A DNA stretch of 64,000 nucleotides from Caenibius tardaugens NBRC 16725 (lineage in GTDB: Bacteria; Pseudomonadota; Alphaproteobacteria; Sphingomonadales; Sphingomonadaceae). The stretch is from contig NZ_CP034179.1 of assembly GCF_003860345.1 (NCBI RefSeq), forward strand, positions 2,774,001 to 2,838,000, read 5' to 3'. The translations under genes and the position numbers were made by a program. Under the pieces are notes generated by a model. It saw only the letters and a program-made list of their open reading frames with translations. It ran no database searches and was not told the origin of the DNA. This document shows positions 55,102 to 63,232 of the stretch, one piece after another. Position 1 is the first letter of the stretch, and the number at the start of each line of letters is the position of its first letter.

Positions 55102-57291
55102 ATGCGGGCGCACCTGCGTGATGGAACGGCATGCCTTCTGGCATTGTCGGTTGCTTGCGTTGCGAGTTCCGCAGCCGGGCAGTCCGGGCCAGTGGTGTCG
55201 CGCGAAGTCGTGCAGCCTCTCCCTCCGGCCAGTACGAGCGCGCTGAACAGTGCGCTGCAAAGGCTGGCCAACAATCCGCAGGATGCCGGGGCGCTGGTGG
55301 ATGCGGGCTTTGCCGCGCTGGATATCGGCGATGTGGACGCCGCGGTCGGCTTCTTCAGTCGGGCGGATTCCGTCGACCCGGGCAATGCGCGTGCGAAGGC
55401 GGGGTTGGGCGCGGCCTATGTGCGCAGCGAAAATCCCTATGATGCATTGCTCATGTTCGAAGAGGCGGACAAGGCGGGCGGCGTTCCCGCCATCCTCTCC
55501 GCCGATCGTGGCCTTGCCCACGATCTGGTTGGCGATACCGGTTCGGCGCAGGCCTACTATCGCAAGGCGCTTGCGCTCGGTCCCAATGCCCAGGTGACCC
55601 GGCGACTAGCGGTGAGCCTTGCCATATCGGGCGATCGCAACGGTGCCGAAGCGGCCTTGTTGCCGTTGCTGCGCAAGCAGGATCTGGCGGCTTATCGTTC
55701 GCGTGCGTTTGTTCTGGCCATTCTGGGCGATGCGAAAGCCGCGCAGGAGATCGTCGATCAGGTGATGCCCCGCGATATGGCCAGCAAGCTTGCGCCGTAT
55801 CTGCGGTACATGCCACGCCTTACCCCGGCGCAGCAGGCTGCGGCGGCGAATTTCGGTCATTTCCCGCAAACGGCGAATATCGGCAAGGATAACCCACGCG
55901 CGGCCCGTTACGCCTCCAATACAAAGCGGCCACAGGTCGCCAGTGCCAGCCTGCCACCTGAACAGTCGGCGCTGGTTCCTGCAGGCGAACCGTTGGGGCG
56001 CAAGACAACGGCCGGGGATGCGGCAGCCAAACCGCCCAAAGCGTCCGGCAATCGCCGCCCGACGAAGCAGGCTTCGCCGCCGCCGGCACAAGCGGTGGCA
56101 GCCCCCGTTGCACGTGCAGCCCCCCCGGCTGCCCCAGCGGGTGAATTGCCCCCGATTGCGCAGGCCAGCCCCGGTACGCAAACCCGCGCGATGACGGGTG
56201 GCGCCGCGGTGAGCGAACCGGCCCCTGCTATGGCTGCAGCGGTCACAGCCAATCGTCTGGGTGGGCCTGCCGCCGCCGCACTGCCTCCGCCGGCCCGTTA
56301 TCCCGCAACCTCACCTGCGCCCTATGCGCCCGCACCCCAAGCGGTCACAGCGCATACGTCCGCAGCGGCGTCCGTCCCCGCGGCACCCGTTGCTCGGGCG
56401 GCGGATGCGGCCATTGCCAGCTTCGGCACGGGTCAGGCACAGCCGTCACCGGCAGCGCCTGCGGCATCCGGCGCGCAAGCTGACCCTTCGTTCATCGGTC
56501 CGCATCGGACTGGCGATGCCGGACCGGGGCAGCCGGTGTCCGGCACTGCACCCGTGATCGTCGCAACTGCGCAAGTGGCGCGCAATGCCACACCGCGTGC
56601 CTCCGAAGCGGTGACCGAGCCTGCGGCCTATGTCCCGGCCGCAACGACACCATCCGCAGCGAGCGCCACCCCGACGTCGGTCGCCGGACCCGGTTTCACC
56701 TCGCTGGAACCCGCGTCGTCGCCGCCACCGCCTGCTCCAACGGGCCCTGTCAGTCTGGCGGAGGCTTTCTCGGACTTCACTTTGCCGTCCGCGCCGCAAC
56801 GCGTTGCCGGGGCGGTGGACATCACGACGATCACGCCGCGCCGGGAGGCGCCACCCGCACCCAAACCCGCCGCGCCAGATCCGAAGGTGGCGCAGGACCC
56901 AAAAGCGGACGCGAAGAATGCAGGCGTGCGCGCCGATCCTAAGGGGGCAAAGGGTGCTAAAACCGCAGCCGACGCGAAAGCGCAAAAGGATGCCAAGCCC
57001 AAACCCCCCGCGCATCCGCCGCGCCAGTGGGTGCAGGTGGCCACTGGCCGCGATACTGGCGCGCTGGGATTCGATTGGCGCAGGATGAGTTCGGGCAACG
57101 CCGAACTGTTCAAGGGGCGCCAGCCCTATGTCGCGAAATGGGGGCAGACGAACAGGCTGGTCACCGGCCCGTTCCCCAGTGCCGCAGCCGCGCAGGAATT
57201 CGTTTCCAAGCTCAAGAAAGCGGGCGTGAATGCCTTCATTTTTGCCAGCAGCGAAGGTGAAGACGTCTCCCTATTGAAAGCGGGCCGTTAG
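55102..57291 (+). CDS. Exported TPR and SPOR domain protein
   Basis: 729 residues. Signal peptide (ACLLALSVACVASSAAGQ), then TPR-like helices from about residue 45 to 210 (NPQDAGALVDAGFAALDIGDVDAAVGFFSRADSVDPGNARAKAGLGAAYVRSENP...). A disordered Ala/Pro/Thr-rich stretch of about 380 residues follows, then a C-terminal SPOR domain (QWVQVATGRDTGALGFDWRRM...GPFPSAAAAQEFVSKLKKAG). Position after ftsZ and the SPOR end point to a septal peptidoglycan-binding role. Start may also be TTG 55081, which has GAAGG five bases upstream. Confidence 0.82.
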   Translation: MRAHLRDGTACLLALSVACVASSAAGQSGPVVSREVVQPLPPASTSALNSALQRLANNPQDAGALVDAGFAALDIGDVDAAVGFFSRADSVDPGNARAKAGLGAAYVRSENPYDALLMFEEADKAGGVPAILSADRGLAHDLVGDTGSAQAYYRKALALGPNAQVTRRLAVSLAISGDRNGAEAALLPLLRKQDLAAYRSRAFVLAILGDAKAAQEIVDQVMPRDMASKLAPYLRYMPRLTPAQQAAAANFGHFPQTANIGKDNPRAARYASNTKRPQVASASLPPEQSALVPAGEPLGRKTTAGDAAAKPPKASGNRRPTKQASPPPAQAVAAPVARAAPPAAPAGELPPIAQASPGTQTRAMTGGAAVSEPAPAMAAAVTANRLGGPAAAALPPPARYPATSPAPYAPAPQAVTAHTSAAASVPAAPVARAADAAIASFGTGQAQPSPAAPAASGAQADPSFIGPHRTGDAGPGQPVSGTAPVIVATAQVARNATPRASEAVTEPAAYVPAATTPSAASATPTSVAGPGFTSLEPASSPPPPAPTGPVSLAEAFSDFTLPSAPQRVAGAVDITTITPRREAPPAPKPAAPDPKVAQDPKADAKNAGVRADPKGAKGAKTAADAKAQKDAKPKPPAHPPRQWVQVATGRDTGALGFDWRRMSSGNAELFKGRQPYVAKWGQTNRLVTGPFPSAAAAQEFVSKLKKAGVNAFIFASSEGEDVSLLKAGR

Positions 57292-57436
57292 ATGGTTGTG
57301 GGGCGCATCCCCCGCTTGTGCACAGCTTTTGAACAGCCTTGTCGAGTTTTGCCCAGCGCCATGCGCCCCTTCCATTGCCGTAACCACCTGTCGCGTCGCA
57401 TCGATAGAGCGCAGTGGCGAAAGGCGGGATAGTGGC

Positions 57437-57946
57437 ATGAGAACCAGCGGACGGGAATTTGACCGGGGCGAAGAGGACGCCGCGCCGGTTGATATGCTGC
57501 TCCAGCTTTTCGAAGCGCGCGGCTGGCCGTGTGAATATGTCGGTGATGACGAAATCTCGGGCGAAATCCAGGGCAGCTGGGCCAATTATCAGATTCGCGC
57601 GATCTGGCGCTCGGAAGATCGGGTGTTGCAGCTTCTCTGCCTGCCCGATGTGCGGATTCCGCAGAACAAACGCCGCGAAATGTTCGAACTGCTCGCACTG
57701 GTGAATGAACAACTGTGGCTGGGGCATTTCGATATCTGGTCGAACGGCAATGTGCTGCTCTATCGTCATGGGATGATGCTGGGTGATGACGGATTGCTCA
57801 GCCTGACGCAGGCCCAGGCGGTGGTGGAAGCCGCCGTCAGCGAATGCGACCGGTTCTATCCCGCATTCCAGTTTGTCCTGTGGGGCGACAAGAGCCCGGC
57901 GGATGCGCTGGACAGCGCCTTGGTGGACCCTGCTGGCGAGGCCTGA
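57437..57946 (+). CDS. YbjN-domain protein
   Basis: 169 residues. VDMLLQLFEARGWPCEYVGDDEISGEIQGSWANYQIRAIW and FELLALVNEQLWLGHFDIWSNGNVLLYRH match the YbjN (type III secretion chaperone-like) fold. The function of YbjN in E. coli is loosely linked to stress and motility; no clear role here. ATG 57437 gives the domain start. It lies 53 bases upstream of proC, probably co-transcribed. Confidence 0.82.
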   Translation: MRTSGREFDRGEEDAAPVDMLLQLFEARGWPCEYVGDDEISGEIQGSWANYQIRAIWRSEDRVLQLLCLPDVRIPQNKRREMFELLALVNEQLWLGHFDIWSNGNVLLYRHGMMLGDDGLLSLTQAQAVVEAAVSECDRFYPAFQFVLWGDKSPADALDSALVDPAGEA

Positions 57947-57998
57947 AGGCGCTGTGCGGGCTTGACGGCGAGGCGTCGGAAGATCAGGCGAGGCTACT

Positions 57999-58805
57999 AT
58001 GGTTACATTCAATTCGATCCTGATCGTCGGATGCGGCAATATGGGCGGCGCAATGTTGGCTGGCTGGCTGGCTGGCGGCTATGCGCCCGAACGCTTCACC
58101 ATCGTCGACCCTGTGCTGCCTGCGGCACCCGATGGCGTCACCTTGCTGCGCACGCTGCCCGAAGCGCGCTTTGATGCGATTCTCCTCGGGGTGAAGCCCC
58201 AGTTGTTCGCCGATATTGCGCCGACGATCGAACCGCTCGCGGGGCAGGCGGTGACCGTGCTGTCGATGATGGCGGGGGTTGAACTGGCGAGCCTCGCCGC
58301 GCGTTTTCCCCGGGCCGCTGCGCATATCCGGATCATGCCCAATCTGTCCGCTGCGCTCGGCAAATCGCCGCTCGCTCTGGCGGCGCTGGGGTTGGATGAT
58401 GATGGCCGCGCCGCGACCACGGATTTTGTCGCGCCGCTTGGCCGCAGCGAATGGGTGGACGAAGGGCTGTTCGATTTGGTGACCGCGCTTGCCGGATCGG
58501 GCCCCGCATTCGTCTATCGCTTCATCGATGCGCTGGCTTCCGGCGCGGAAGCGCTCGGCATGGCGCGCGATCAGGCCGATCGCCTCGCGCTTGCCACGGT
58601 GGAGGGGGCATCGGCTCTGGCTGCGGCCTCGGACGCTTCTGCTGCGGAGCTGGCTCGACGCGTGACCAGCCCAGGGGGGACCACGGCTGCGGGGCTGGCT
58701 GTCATGGATCATGACGGCGTCTTCGCATCGGTGATCGAGGCGACGCTCAAGGCGGCGCGTGATCGCGGTGCGGAAATGGCAGCGGCAGCACGCGGCGAGG
58801 CCTAG
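57999..58805 (+). CDS. proC: Pyrroline-5-carboxylate reductase
   Basis: 268 residues, last step of proline synthesis. NAD(P) motif ILIVGCGNMGGAMLAGWL, ILLGVKPQLFADI, LSMMAGVELASLAARFP and the signature RRVTSPGGTTAAGLAVMDHDGV with the substrate-binding residues. Complete length. proB, the first step, is 3.3 kb downstream, not in the same transcript. Confidence 0.94.
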   Translation: MVTFNSILIVGCGNMGGAMLAGWLAGGYAPERFTIVDPVLPAAPDGVTLLRTLPEARFDAILLGVKPQLFADIAPTIEPLAGQAVTVLSMMAGVELASLAARFPRAAAHIRIMPNLSAALGKSPLALAALGLDDDGRAATTDFVAPLGRSEWVDEGLFDLVTALAGSGPAFVYRFIDALASGAEALGMARDQADRLALATVEGASALAAASDASAAELARRVTSPGGTTAAGLAVMDHDGVFASVIEATLKAARDRGAEMAAAARGEA

Positions 58806-58860
58806 AAAAGGCTGCGTTGGCAACTGCGTCTGCAACACTTTGTTACAATGCCCCATAACG

Positions 58861-58887
58861 GTCGGTTTCAGGGGGTGTCGGTTTCAG
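58861..58887 (+). promoter_or_regulatory. Two 11-base direct repeats upstream of the BI-1 gene
   Basis: GTCGGTTTCAG at 58861-58871 and again, without mismatch, at 58877-58887 (period 16). The second copy ends six bases before a TTGAAA that could be a -35 box. Such direct repeats next to a -35 are the usual place for an activator or response-regulator dimer. The binding protein is unknown. Confidence 0.5.
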
Positions 58888-58893
58888 TTTTCC

Positions 58894-58922
58894 TTGAAAA
58901 ATCCCCGGGCAAACGCGATATT
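58894..58922 (+). promoter_or_regulatory. Candidate promoter of the BI-1 gene
   Basis: TTGAAA (58894-58899), 17-base spacer, GATATT (58917-58922), 49 bases ahead of the ATG at 58972. The boxes are near the sigma-70 consensus; the -10 is imperfect, which is normal in alphaproteobacteria. Not tested. Confidence 0.4.
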
Positions 58923-58971
58923 GTCCTATGACCAGCCCATTCCTGAGGCTGGCAATGGAGATTTGGACAAC

Positions 58972-59721
58972 ATGGCCAACTGGAACGATCCCCAGCCCCG
59001 GCAGACGGGCTTCGGCGCGTCTCCGAGCCTGAATGGTGAGGCAGTCACCCGCTCGACCTATGACATGGGCCTGCGGCGGCACATGCTCTCGATTTACAAT
59101 TACATGGCTTCCGGTGTCCTGCTTTCGGGTATCGTTGCCTTGCTTTTCGCCCAGTCGGGCTTTGCCGCGCAGATCATGACCGGCGGCGGCGCGCTTGCGT
59201 GGCTCATCATCCTCTCGCCGCTGGCGTTCGTCTTCGCGATGAGCTTCGGCGCGAACCGCTTCAGCACCGGCGCGCTTCGGGCGATGTTCTGGGGCTTTGC
59301 GACGGTCATGGGGCTGTCGCTGTCGACGATTTTCCTCGTCTATACGCAGGCGTCCATCGCGCTGACCTTCTTCGCCACGGCGGCGGCGTTCGCCGGGTTG
59401 AGCCTGGTCGGTTACACCACGAAGAAGGATCTGTCCGGCATGGGCACGTTCCTGATCATGGGCGTGATCGGTCTGCTGGTGGCGATGGTTATCAATATGT
59501 TTGTCGGTTCGACTGTGATGCAGCTTGCGATCAGCGCGATCGGCGTGCTGATTTTCGCTGGTCTGACCGCTTATGATACGCAGCGTCTGAAGCTGATGTA
59601 TCATCAGGTTGCAGGCACCGAATTTGCAGGCAAAGCCGTGGTTCTCGGTGCGCTTAGCCTCTATCTGGACTTCATCAACATGTTCCAGTTCCTGCTTGCC
59701 TTCCTCGGCCAGCGCGACTGA
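58972..59721 (+). CDS. Bax inhibitor-1 (YbhL/YccA) family membrane protein
   Basis: 249 residues. N-terminal hydrophilic part with YDMGLRRHMLSIYNYMASG, then about seven membrane spans (VLLSGIVALLFAQSG, AWLIILSPLAFVFAM, AMFWGFATVMGLSLSTIFLVY, LTFFATAAAFAGLSLVGY, and further). The C-terminal TAYDTQRLKLMYHQVAG...ALSLYLDFINMFQFLLAFLGQRD is the BI-1 signature with the Asp-containing last helices. Related bacterial proteins are Ca or proton leak channels or FtsH-associated (YccA); the role here is not determined. ATG 58972 follows GGAG. A terminator follows. Confidence 0.9.
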   Translation: MANWNDPQPRQTGFGASPSLNGEAVTRSTYDMGLRRHMLSIYNYMASGVLLSGIVALLFAQSGFAAQIMTGGGALAWLIILSPLAFVFAMSFGANRFSTGALRAMFWGFATVMGLSLSTIFLVYTQASIALTFFATAAAFAGLSLVGYTTKKDLSGMGTFLIMGVIGLLVAMVINMFVGSTVMQLAISAIGVLIFAGLTAYDTQRLKLMYHQVAGTEFAGKAVVLGALSLYLDFINMFQFLLAFLGQRD

Positions 59722-59745
59722 TCGTAATTCTGAGTCGGATTATCG

Positions 59746-59779
59746 TGCCCGGGGCGTGGATTTCACGCTCCGGGCATTT
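59746..59779 (+). terminator. Intrinsic terminator of the BI-1 gene
   Basis: TGCCCGGGGCGTG (59746-59758) / CACGCTCCGGGCA (59764-59776), a 13-base stem with one G-T pair and a GATTT loop, followed by TTTGCATT. A short T-run but a very stable stem, 25 bases after the stop. Confidence 0.75.
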
Positions 59780-59875
59780 GCATTATGGTTACTAACGTTT
59801 AGGTTACTTCATCCTGGCGAAAGGCGCTGTGCAGTAGGGATCGCATGGTGTCGGCAAACGGAGGGGCTCGCCTGA

Positions 59876-60682
59876 ATGATTAGTTTTACGTTCACCAAAT
59901 CGCGCAACGTCGTTGCCGCAGCAGGCCTTTCTGTGCTTGCGGCTTGCGCAACGCCGCCACCGCCACCGCCACCGCCACCACCGCCGGTGGTTGCCGTTCC
60001 GTCGCGTCCGCTGCCGCCTTTCGGTGCAGCGGCCAATACGTTTATCCCCCCTGTCGGGGTGGATGGCCTGCGGCAGACGGTGAATTCGCACGTCAGTTCG
60101 GCGCAGCGCATCTGGAATTTCCGTTCCGCCTACAACGTGGCTGCGCTCAATTGCTTGCAAGTCCAGTATGGGGGCATTCTCGACGGTTACAAATCGTACC
60201 TGACGAAGTACAAGCGCGATCTCGACCGTATCAACAAGACGGTCGAGGGCGAATGGCGCAAGGCGGAAGGCACGGGCTATATGCGCGCCCGGGATAGCTA
60301 CACCACGCAAGTCTACAATTATTGGGCCTTGCCGCCGGTATTGCCCCGGTTTTGTGAAGCCGTGGCGCAGATTGCCCAGCAGGAGCAATTGACGCCGTCG
60401 CCATCGGTCGATGTCATGTCGGAAACCGGTCTGGCCCGGCTGGAAGGCATCTTTGGCGATTTCTACAGCGCCTTCGAACAGTATCGCGTGGATAGTGCGG
60501 CCTGGGATGCCAAGTATGGGGCGACATACGGGTACAGCCAGATGCAGTACACCAATGCCGCCTATGCGCCGCCCGTCTATATCAATCCTCCGCCAGTAGC
60601 CTCGGCGCCGCAAGCTGCCGTATCGGCTTGCCCGGCGAACGCCGGTTCAGCGCAAGGCGCGACGACCACCGATATCTGCTAG
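59876..60682 (+). CDS. Lipoprotein with poly-proline tract
   Basis: 268 residues. Signal VVAAAGLSVLAAC gives a lipobox Cys at 24, followed by ATP and eleven consecutive Pro. The mature part is helical (SAQRIWNFRSAYNVAALNCLQVQYGGILDGYKSYLTKYKRDLDRINKTVEGEW and later LARLEGIFGDFYSAFEQYRVDSAAWDAKYG), then a Tyr/Ala/Pro-rich tail. No known family was recognised with certainty; similar 250-residue proline-start lipoproteins are frequent in Sphingomonadales. The preceding 150-base spacer contains the terminator and nothing else clear. Confidence 0.7.
   Translation: MISFTFTKSRNVVAAAGLSVLAACATPPPPPPPPPPPVVAVPSRPLPPFGAAANTFIPPVGVDGLRQTVNSHVSSAQRIWNFRSAYNVAALNCLQVQYGGILDGYKSYLTKYKRDLDRINKTVEGEWRKAEGTGYMRARDSYTTQVYNYWALPPVLPRFCEAVAQIAQQEQLTPSPSVDVMSETGLARLEGIFGDFYSAFEQYRVDSAAWDAKYGATYGYSQMQYTNAAYAPPVYINPPPVASAPQAAVSACPANAGSAQGATTTDIC
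59954..59977 (+). repeat. CCGCCA hexamer microsatellite
   Basis: Four perfect tandem CCGCCA units right after the lipobox codons, continuing imperfectly (CCACCGCCG). Each unit codes Pro-Pro, so length changes stay in frame and alter only the number of Pro residues. Confidence 0.85.
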
Positions 60683-60713
60683 GGGGACTGGCTCGGAAAA
60701 ATTGCTCTTTCAT

Positions 60714-60758
60714 GCGTGCGTCTCCTTCGCTAAGAGGCGCACGCTTGTGGGCTTTTTT
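60714..60758 (+). terminator. Terminator between the lipoprotein and tRNA-Ala
   Basis: GCGTGCGTCTC (60714-60724) / GAGGCGCACGC (60734-60744), an 11-base stem with one G-T pair and a nine-base loop, then TTGTGGGC and six T (60753-60758). The T-run is eight bases from the stem, slightly far, but the element sits where the lipoprotein transcript should end. Confidence 0.65.
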
Positions 60759-60781
60759 AACCCGCAACGCTGCACTGGAAC

Positions 60782-60857
<76 letters not shown>

Positions 60858-60985
60858 GTGGCGTTTACTTTGTCCGGCCTCTTGCGACGTGTTATCCAGC
60901 CGCATGGCAGGCGGCCGATTGGTTGACGGTGCATCGGCCGTGAACCGCATTGCCGCAAACCCGTTGCAAGGCCTCCGGAACCACT

Positions 60986-62044
60986 ATGCATTTTCTCGAC
61001 CAAGCCAAGATTTACCTTCGTTCCGGTTCGGGTGGCCCCGGCGCGGTCAGTTTCCGGCGTGAAAAATACGTTGAATATGGCGGGCCCGACGGCGGCAATG
61101 GCGGCAAGGGTGGCGACATTGTGTTTGAAGCGGTGCCTGCGCTCAACACGCTGATCGATTTCCGCTATACGCAACACTTCAAGGCGCAGCGCGGTGGCCA
61201 TGGCATGGGCAAGGACCGCACAGGCGCCAGCGCACCCGATCTGGTCATCAAGGTGCCGGTCGGCACACAGATCATTTCGGACGAAGATGGCGAAACCGTT
61301 CTGGCCGACCTGACCGAAGTGGGCGAACAGATCATCCTGCTCGAAGGCGGGATCGGCGGTCGTGGCAATGCCAGCTACAAGACCAGCACCAACCGGGCGC
61401 CACGCCAGCATCAGCCGGGTATCCCCGGCGAGGAACTATGGGTCTGGCTGCGGTTGAAGCTGCTGGCGGATGCGGGGTTGGTCGGGCTGCCCAATGCAGG
61501 CAAATCGACCTTCATCAATCAGGTTTCCAACGCCCAGGCCAAAGTCGGCGATTATGCCTTCACCACGCTGGTCCCCAAGCTGGGGGTGGTGCGCCACAAG
61601 GGGCGCGAATTCGTGCTGGCCGACATTCCCGGCCTGATCGAAGGCGCCGCCGATGGGGCGGGTATCGGCGATCGTTTTCTCGGCCATATCGAGCGTTGCC
61701 GCGTGCTGATCCATCTCATCGATATTTCGGGCGAAGATCCGGCGGAAGCGATGCGCATCGTGGAAGATGAGCTGGCCGCCTATGGTGGGGGGCTGGATGA
61801 CAAGCCACGCCTGATCGCGCTGAACAAGGTCGATCTTGCCGATGCCGAACTGGTAGAAGGCTTTGCGCAGGAACTGAAGGATGCCGGTGCGGACGCTGTG
61901 TTTCCGATCTCCGGTGCCACGGGCGCGGGGGTTGAGGCCTTGCTCGATGCCGTGCTGTCCTATCTCCCGGCGGCGACCACGACCGAACGCCCCGATGGGG
62001 AAGTGGAGGATGAGGCCGAAGCCGAGCCTTGGTCGCCGCTCTGA
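60986..62044 (+). CDS. obgE: Obg-family GTPase
   Basis: 352 residues. Glycine-rich Obg fold at the N-terminus ([67 protein letters not shown]), then G domain with GLPNAGKST (167-175), [16 protein letters not shown], and [10 protein letters not shown]. The end is a short acidic tail. Essential ribosome-assembly and stringent-response GTPase. proB follows 57 bases on. ATG 60986 is the family start. Confidence 0.97.
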   Translation: MHFLDQAKIYLRSGSGGPGAVSFRREKYVEYGGPDGGNGGKGGDIVFEAVPALNTLIDFRYTQHFKAQRGGHGMGKDRTGASAPDLVIKVPVGTQIISDEDGETVLADLTEVGEQIILLEGGIGGRGNASYKTSTNRAPRQHQPGIPGEELWVWLRLKLLADAGLVGLPNAGKSTFINQVSNAQAKVGDYAFTTLVPKLGVVRHKGREFVLADIPGLIEGAADGAGIGDRFLGHIERCRVLIHLIDISGEDPAEAMRIVEDELAAYGGGLDDKPRLIALNKVDLADAELVEGFAQELKDAGADAVFPISGATGAGVEALLDAVLSYLPAATTTERPDGEVEDEAEAEPWSPL

Positions 62045-62101
62045 CACGTTCCACGGACGCGGCTTTGCAATCGTCGTATGACCGTCTAAGTCCGCCGCAC
62101 A

Positions 62102-63232
62102 ATGTCGATTGCCCGTCTCTCTGATCTGGCCGATGCGGCCACATGCCCCCGCCTTGTCATCAAGGTGGGATCGGCGCTGCTTGTCGCCAAAGGTGAACCC
62201 CGTCGTGCATGGCTGGAAGGACTGGTGGATGAAATCGCCGCAGCCCGTGCCCGTGGACAGGACGTGGTGGTTGTCAGTTCCGGCGCCATTGCGCTGGGCG
62301 CGGCCCGGCTGCGCCTGCCCAAGGGCGGTCGGGCGAACCTTGCCGATGCCCAGGCCGCTGCGGCAGTGGGCCAGATCGCCTTGGCCGAACTCTGGTCGGA
62401 GCTGCTCGGGGCGAAAGGGATCGTTGCGGCGCAATTGCTGCTGACGCTGGAAGATCTCGAGGATCGCCGCCGGTATCTTAATGCCAGCGCCACACTGGGG
62501 CGGTTGCTGCAGGCGGGCGTTGTCCCTGTGGTGAACGAGAACGACAGCGTGGCGACACAGGAAATCCGCTTCGGCGATAACGACCGGCTGGCTGCCCGGG
62601 TGGCGCAGGCGGCCAATGCGCAGGCGGTGCTGCTGCTGTCCGATATCGATGGGTTGTACGATCGCGATCCGCGTCAGTCGGGTGCGAACATGCTCCCGCT
62701 GGTGCGCGGCGTGACTGCGGAAATCCACGCCATGGCAACGGGCGGGTCCGGCTCGGGCCTGGGCTCTGGCGGGATGACGGCAAAATTGCTGGCTGCGGAA
62801 ATTGCCGAACGCGCCGGGATCGTGCTCGCGATTCTCAACGGCACCTACGACAGACCGGTGGCGCGGGCGCTGGACAAGGGGATCGGTACGCTGTTCCTGC
62901 CGCGCCGCAAGGACGCCGCGCGTAAGGCATGGCTGGGCGGGCGTTTGCGGATGAAGGGCGCGCTGACGATCGACAGCGGTGCCGCATCGGCGCTGCGTTC
63001 CGGCAAAAGCCTGCTTGCCGCGGGGATCACATCGGTTGAGGGATCGTTCCATCGCGGTGATCCGGTGGCCATCCGCGACGATGCCGGAACGGTGCTGGCG
63101 CAAGGGCTGGTCGAATACGACGCTGCCGAATGTGTGCGGTTGCTGGGCCGTAGCTCGGCCGAACATGCGGATATTCTTGGTTATGCCCCCCGTTCGGCGG
63201 TGGTGCATCGCAATCAGTTGGTGCTGCTGTGA
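62102..63232 (+). CDS. proB: Glutamate 5-kinase
   Basis: 376 residues. Kinase domain: CPRLVIKVGSALLV, VVVVSSGAIALGAARL, VVPVVNENDSVATQEIRFGDNDRLAARVA, LLLSDIDGLYDRDP and GSGLGSGGMTAKLLAAEIAERAG. The C-terminal PUA domain (about 285-376; TIDSGAASALRSGKSLLAAGITSVEGSFHRGDPVAIRD) is present. First and feedback-controlled step of proline synthesis. Overlaps the next gene by 4 bases (GTGA). Confidence 0.96.
   Translation: MSIARLSDLADAATCPRLVIKVGSALLVAKGEPRRAWLEGLVDEIAAARARGQDVVVVSSGAIALGAARLRLPKGGRANLADAQAAAAVGQIALAELWSELLGAKGIVAAQLLLTLEDLEDRRRYLNASATLGRLLQAGVVPVVNENDSVATQEIRFGDNDRLAARVAQAANAQAVLLLSDIDGLYDRDPRQSGANMLPLVRGVTAEIHAMATGGSGSGLGSGGMTAKLLAAEIAERAGIVLAILNGTYDRPVARALDKGIGTLFLPRRKDAARKAWLGGRLRMKGALTIDSGAASALRSGKSLLAAGITSVEGSFHRGDPVAIRDDAGTVLAQGLVEYDAAECVRLLGRSSAEHADILGYAPRSAVVHRNQLVLL

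Noticed and set aside
58894-58971. Upstream in-frame start of the BI-1 gene at 58759
   Set aside because: It would begin within proC and add a non-family extension through the promoter and repeats; ATG 58972 begins the conserved part.
59954-59986. CRISPR-like tandem repeat
   Set aside because: Units of six bases without spacers inside a coding sequence; a microsatellite for Pro codons.
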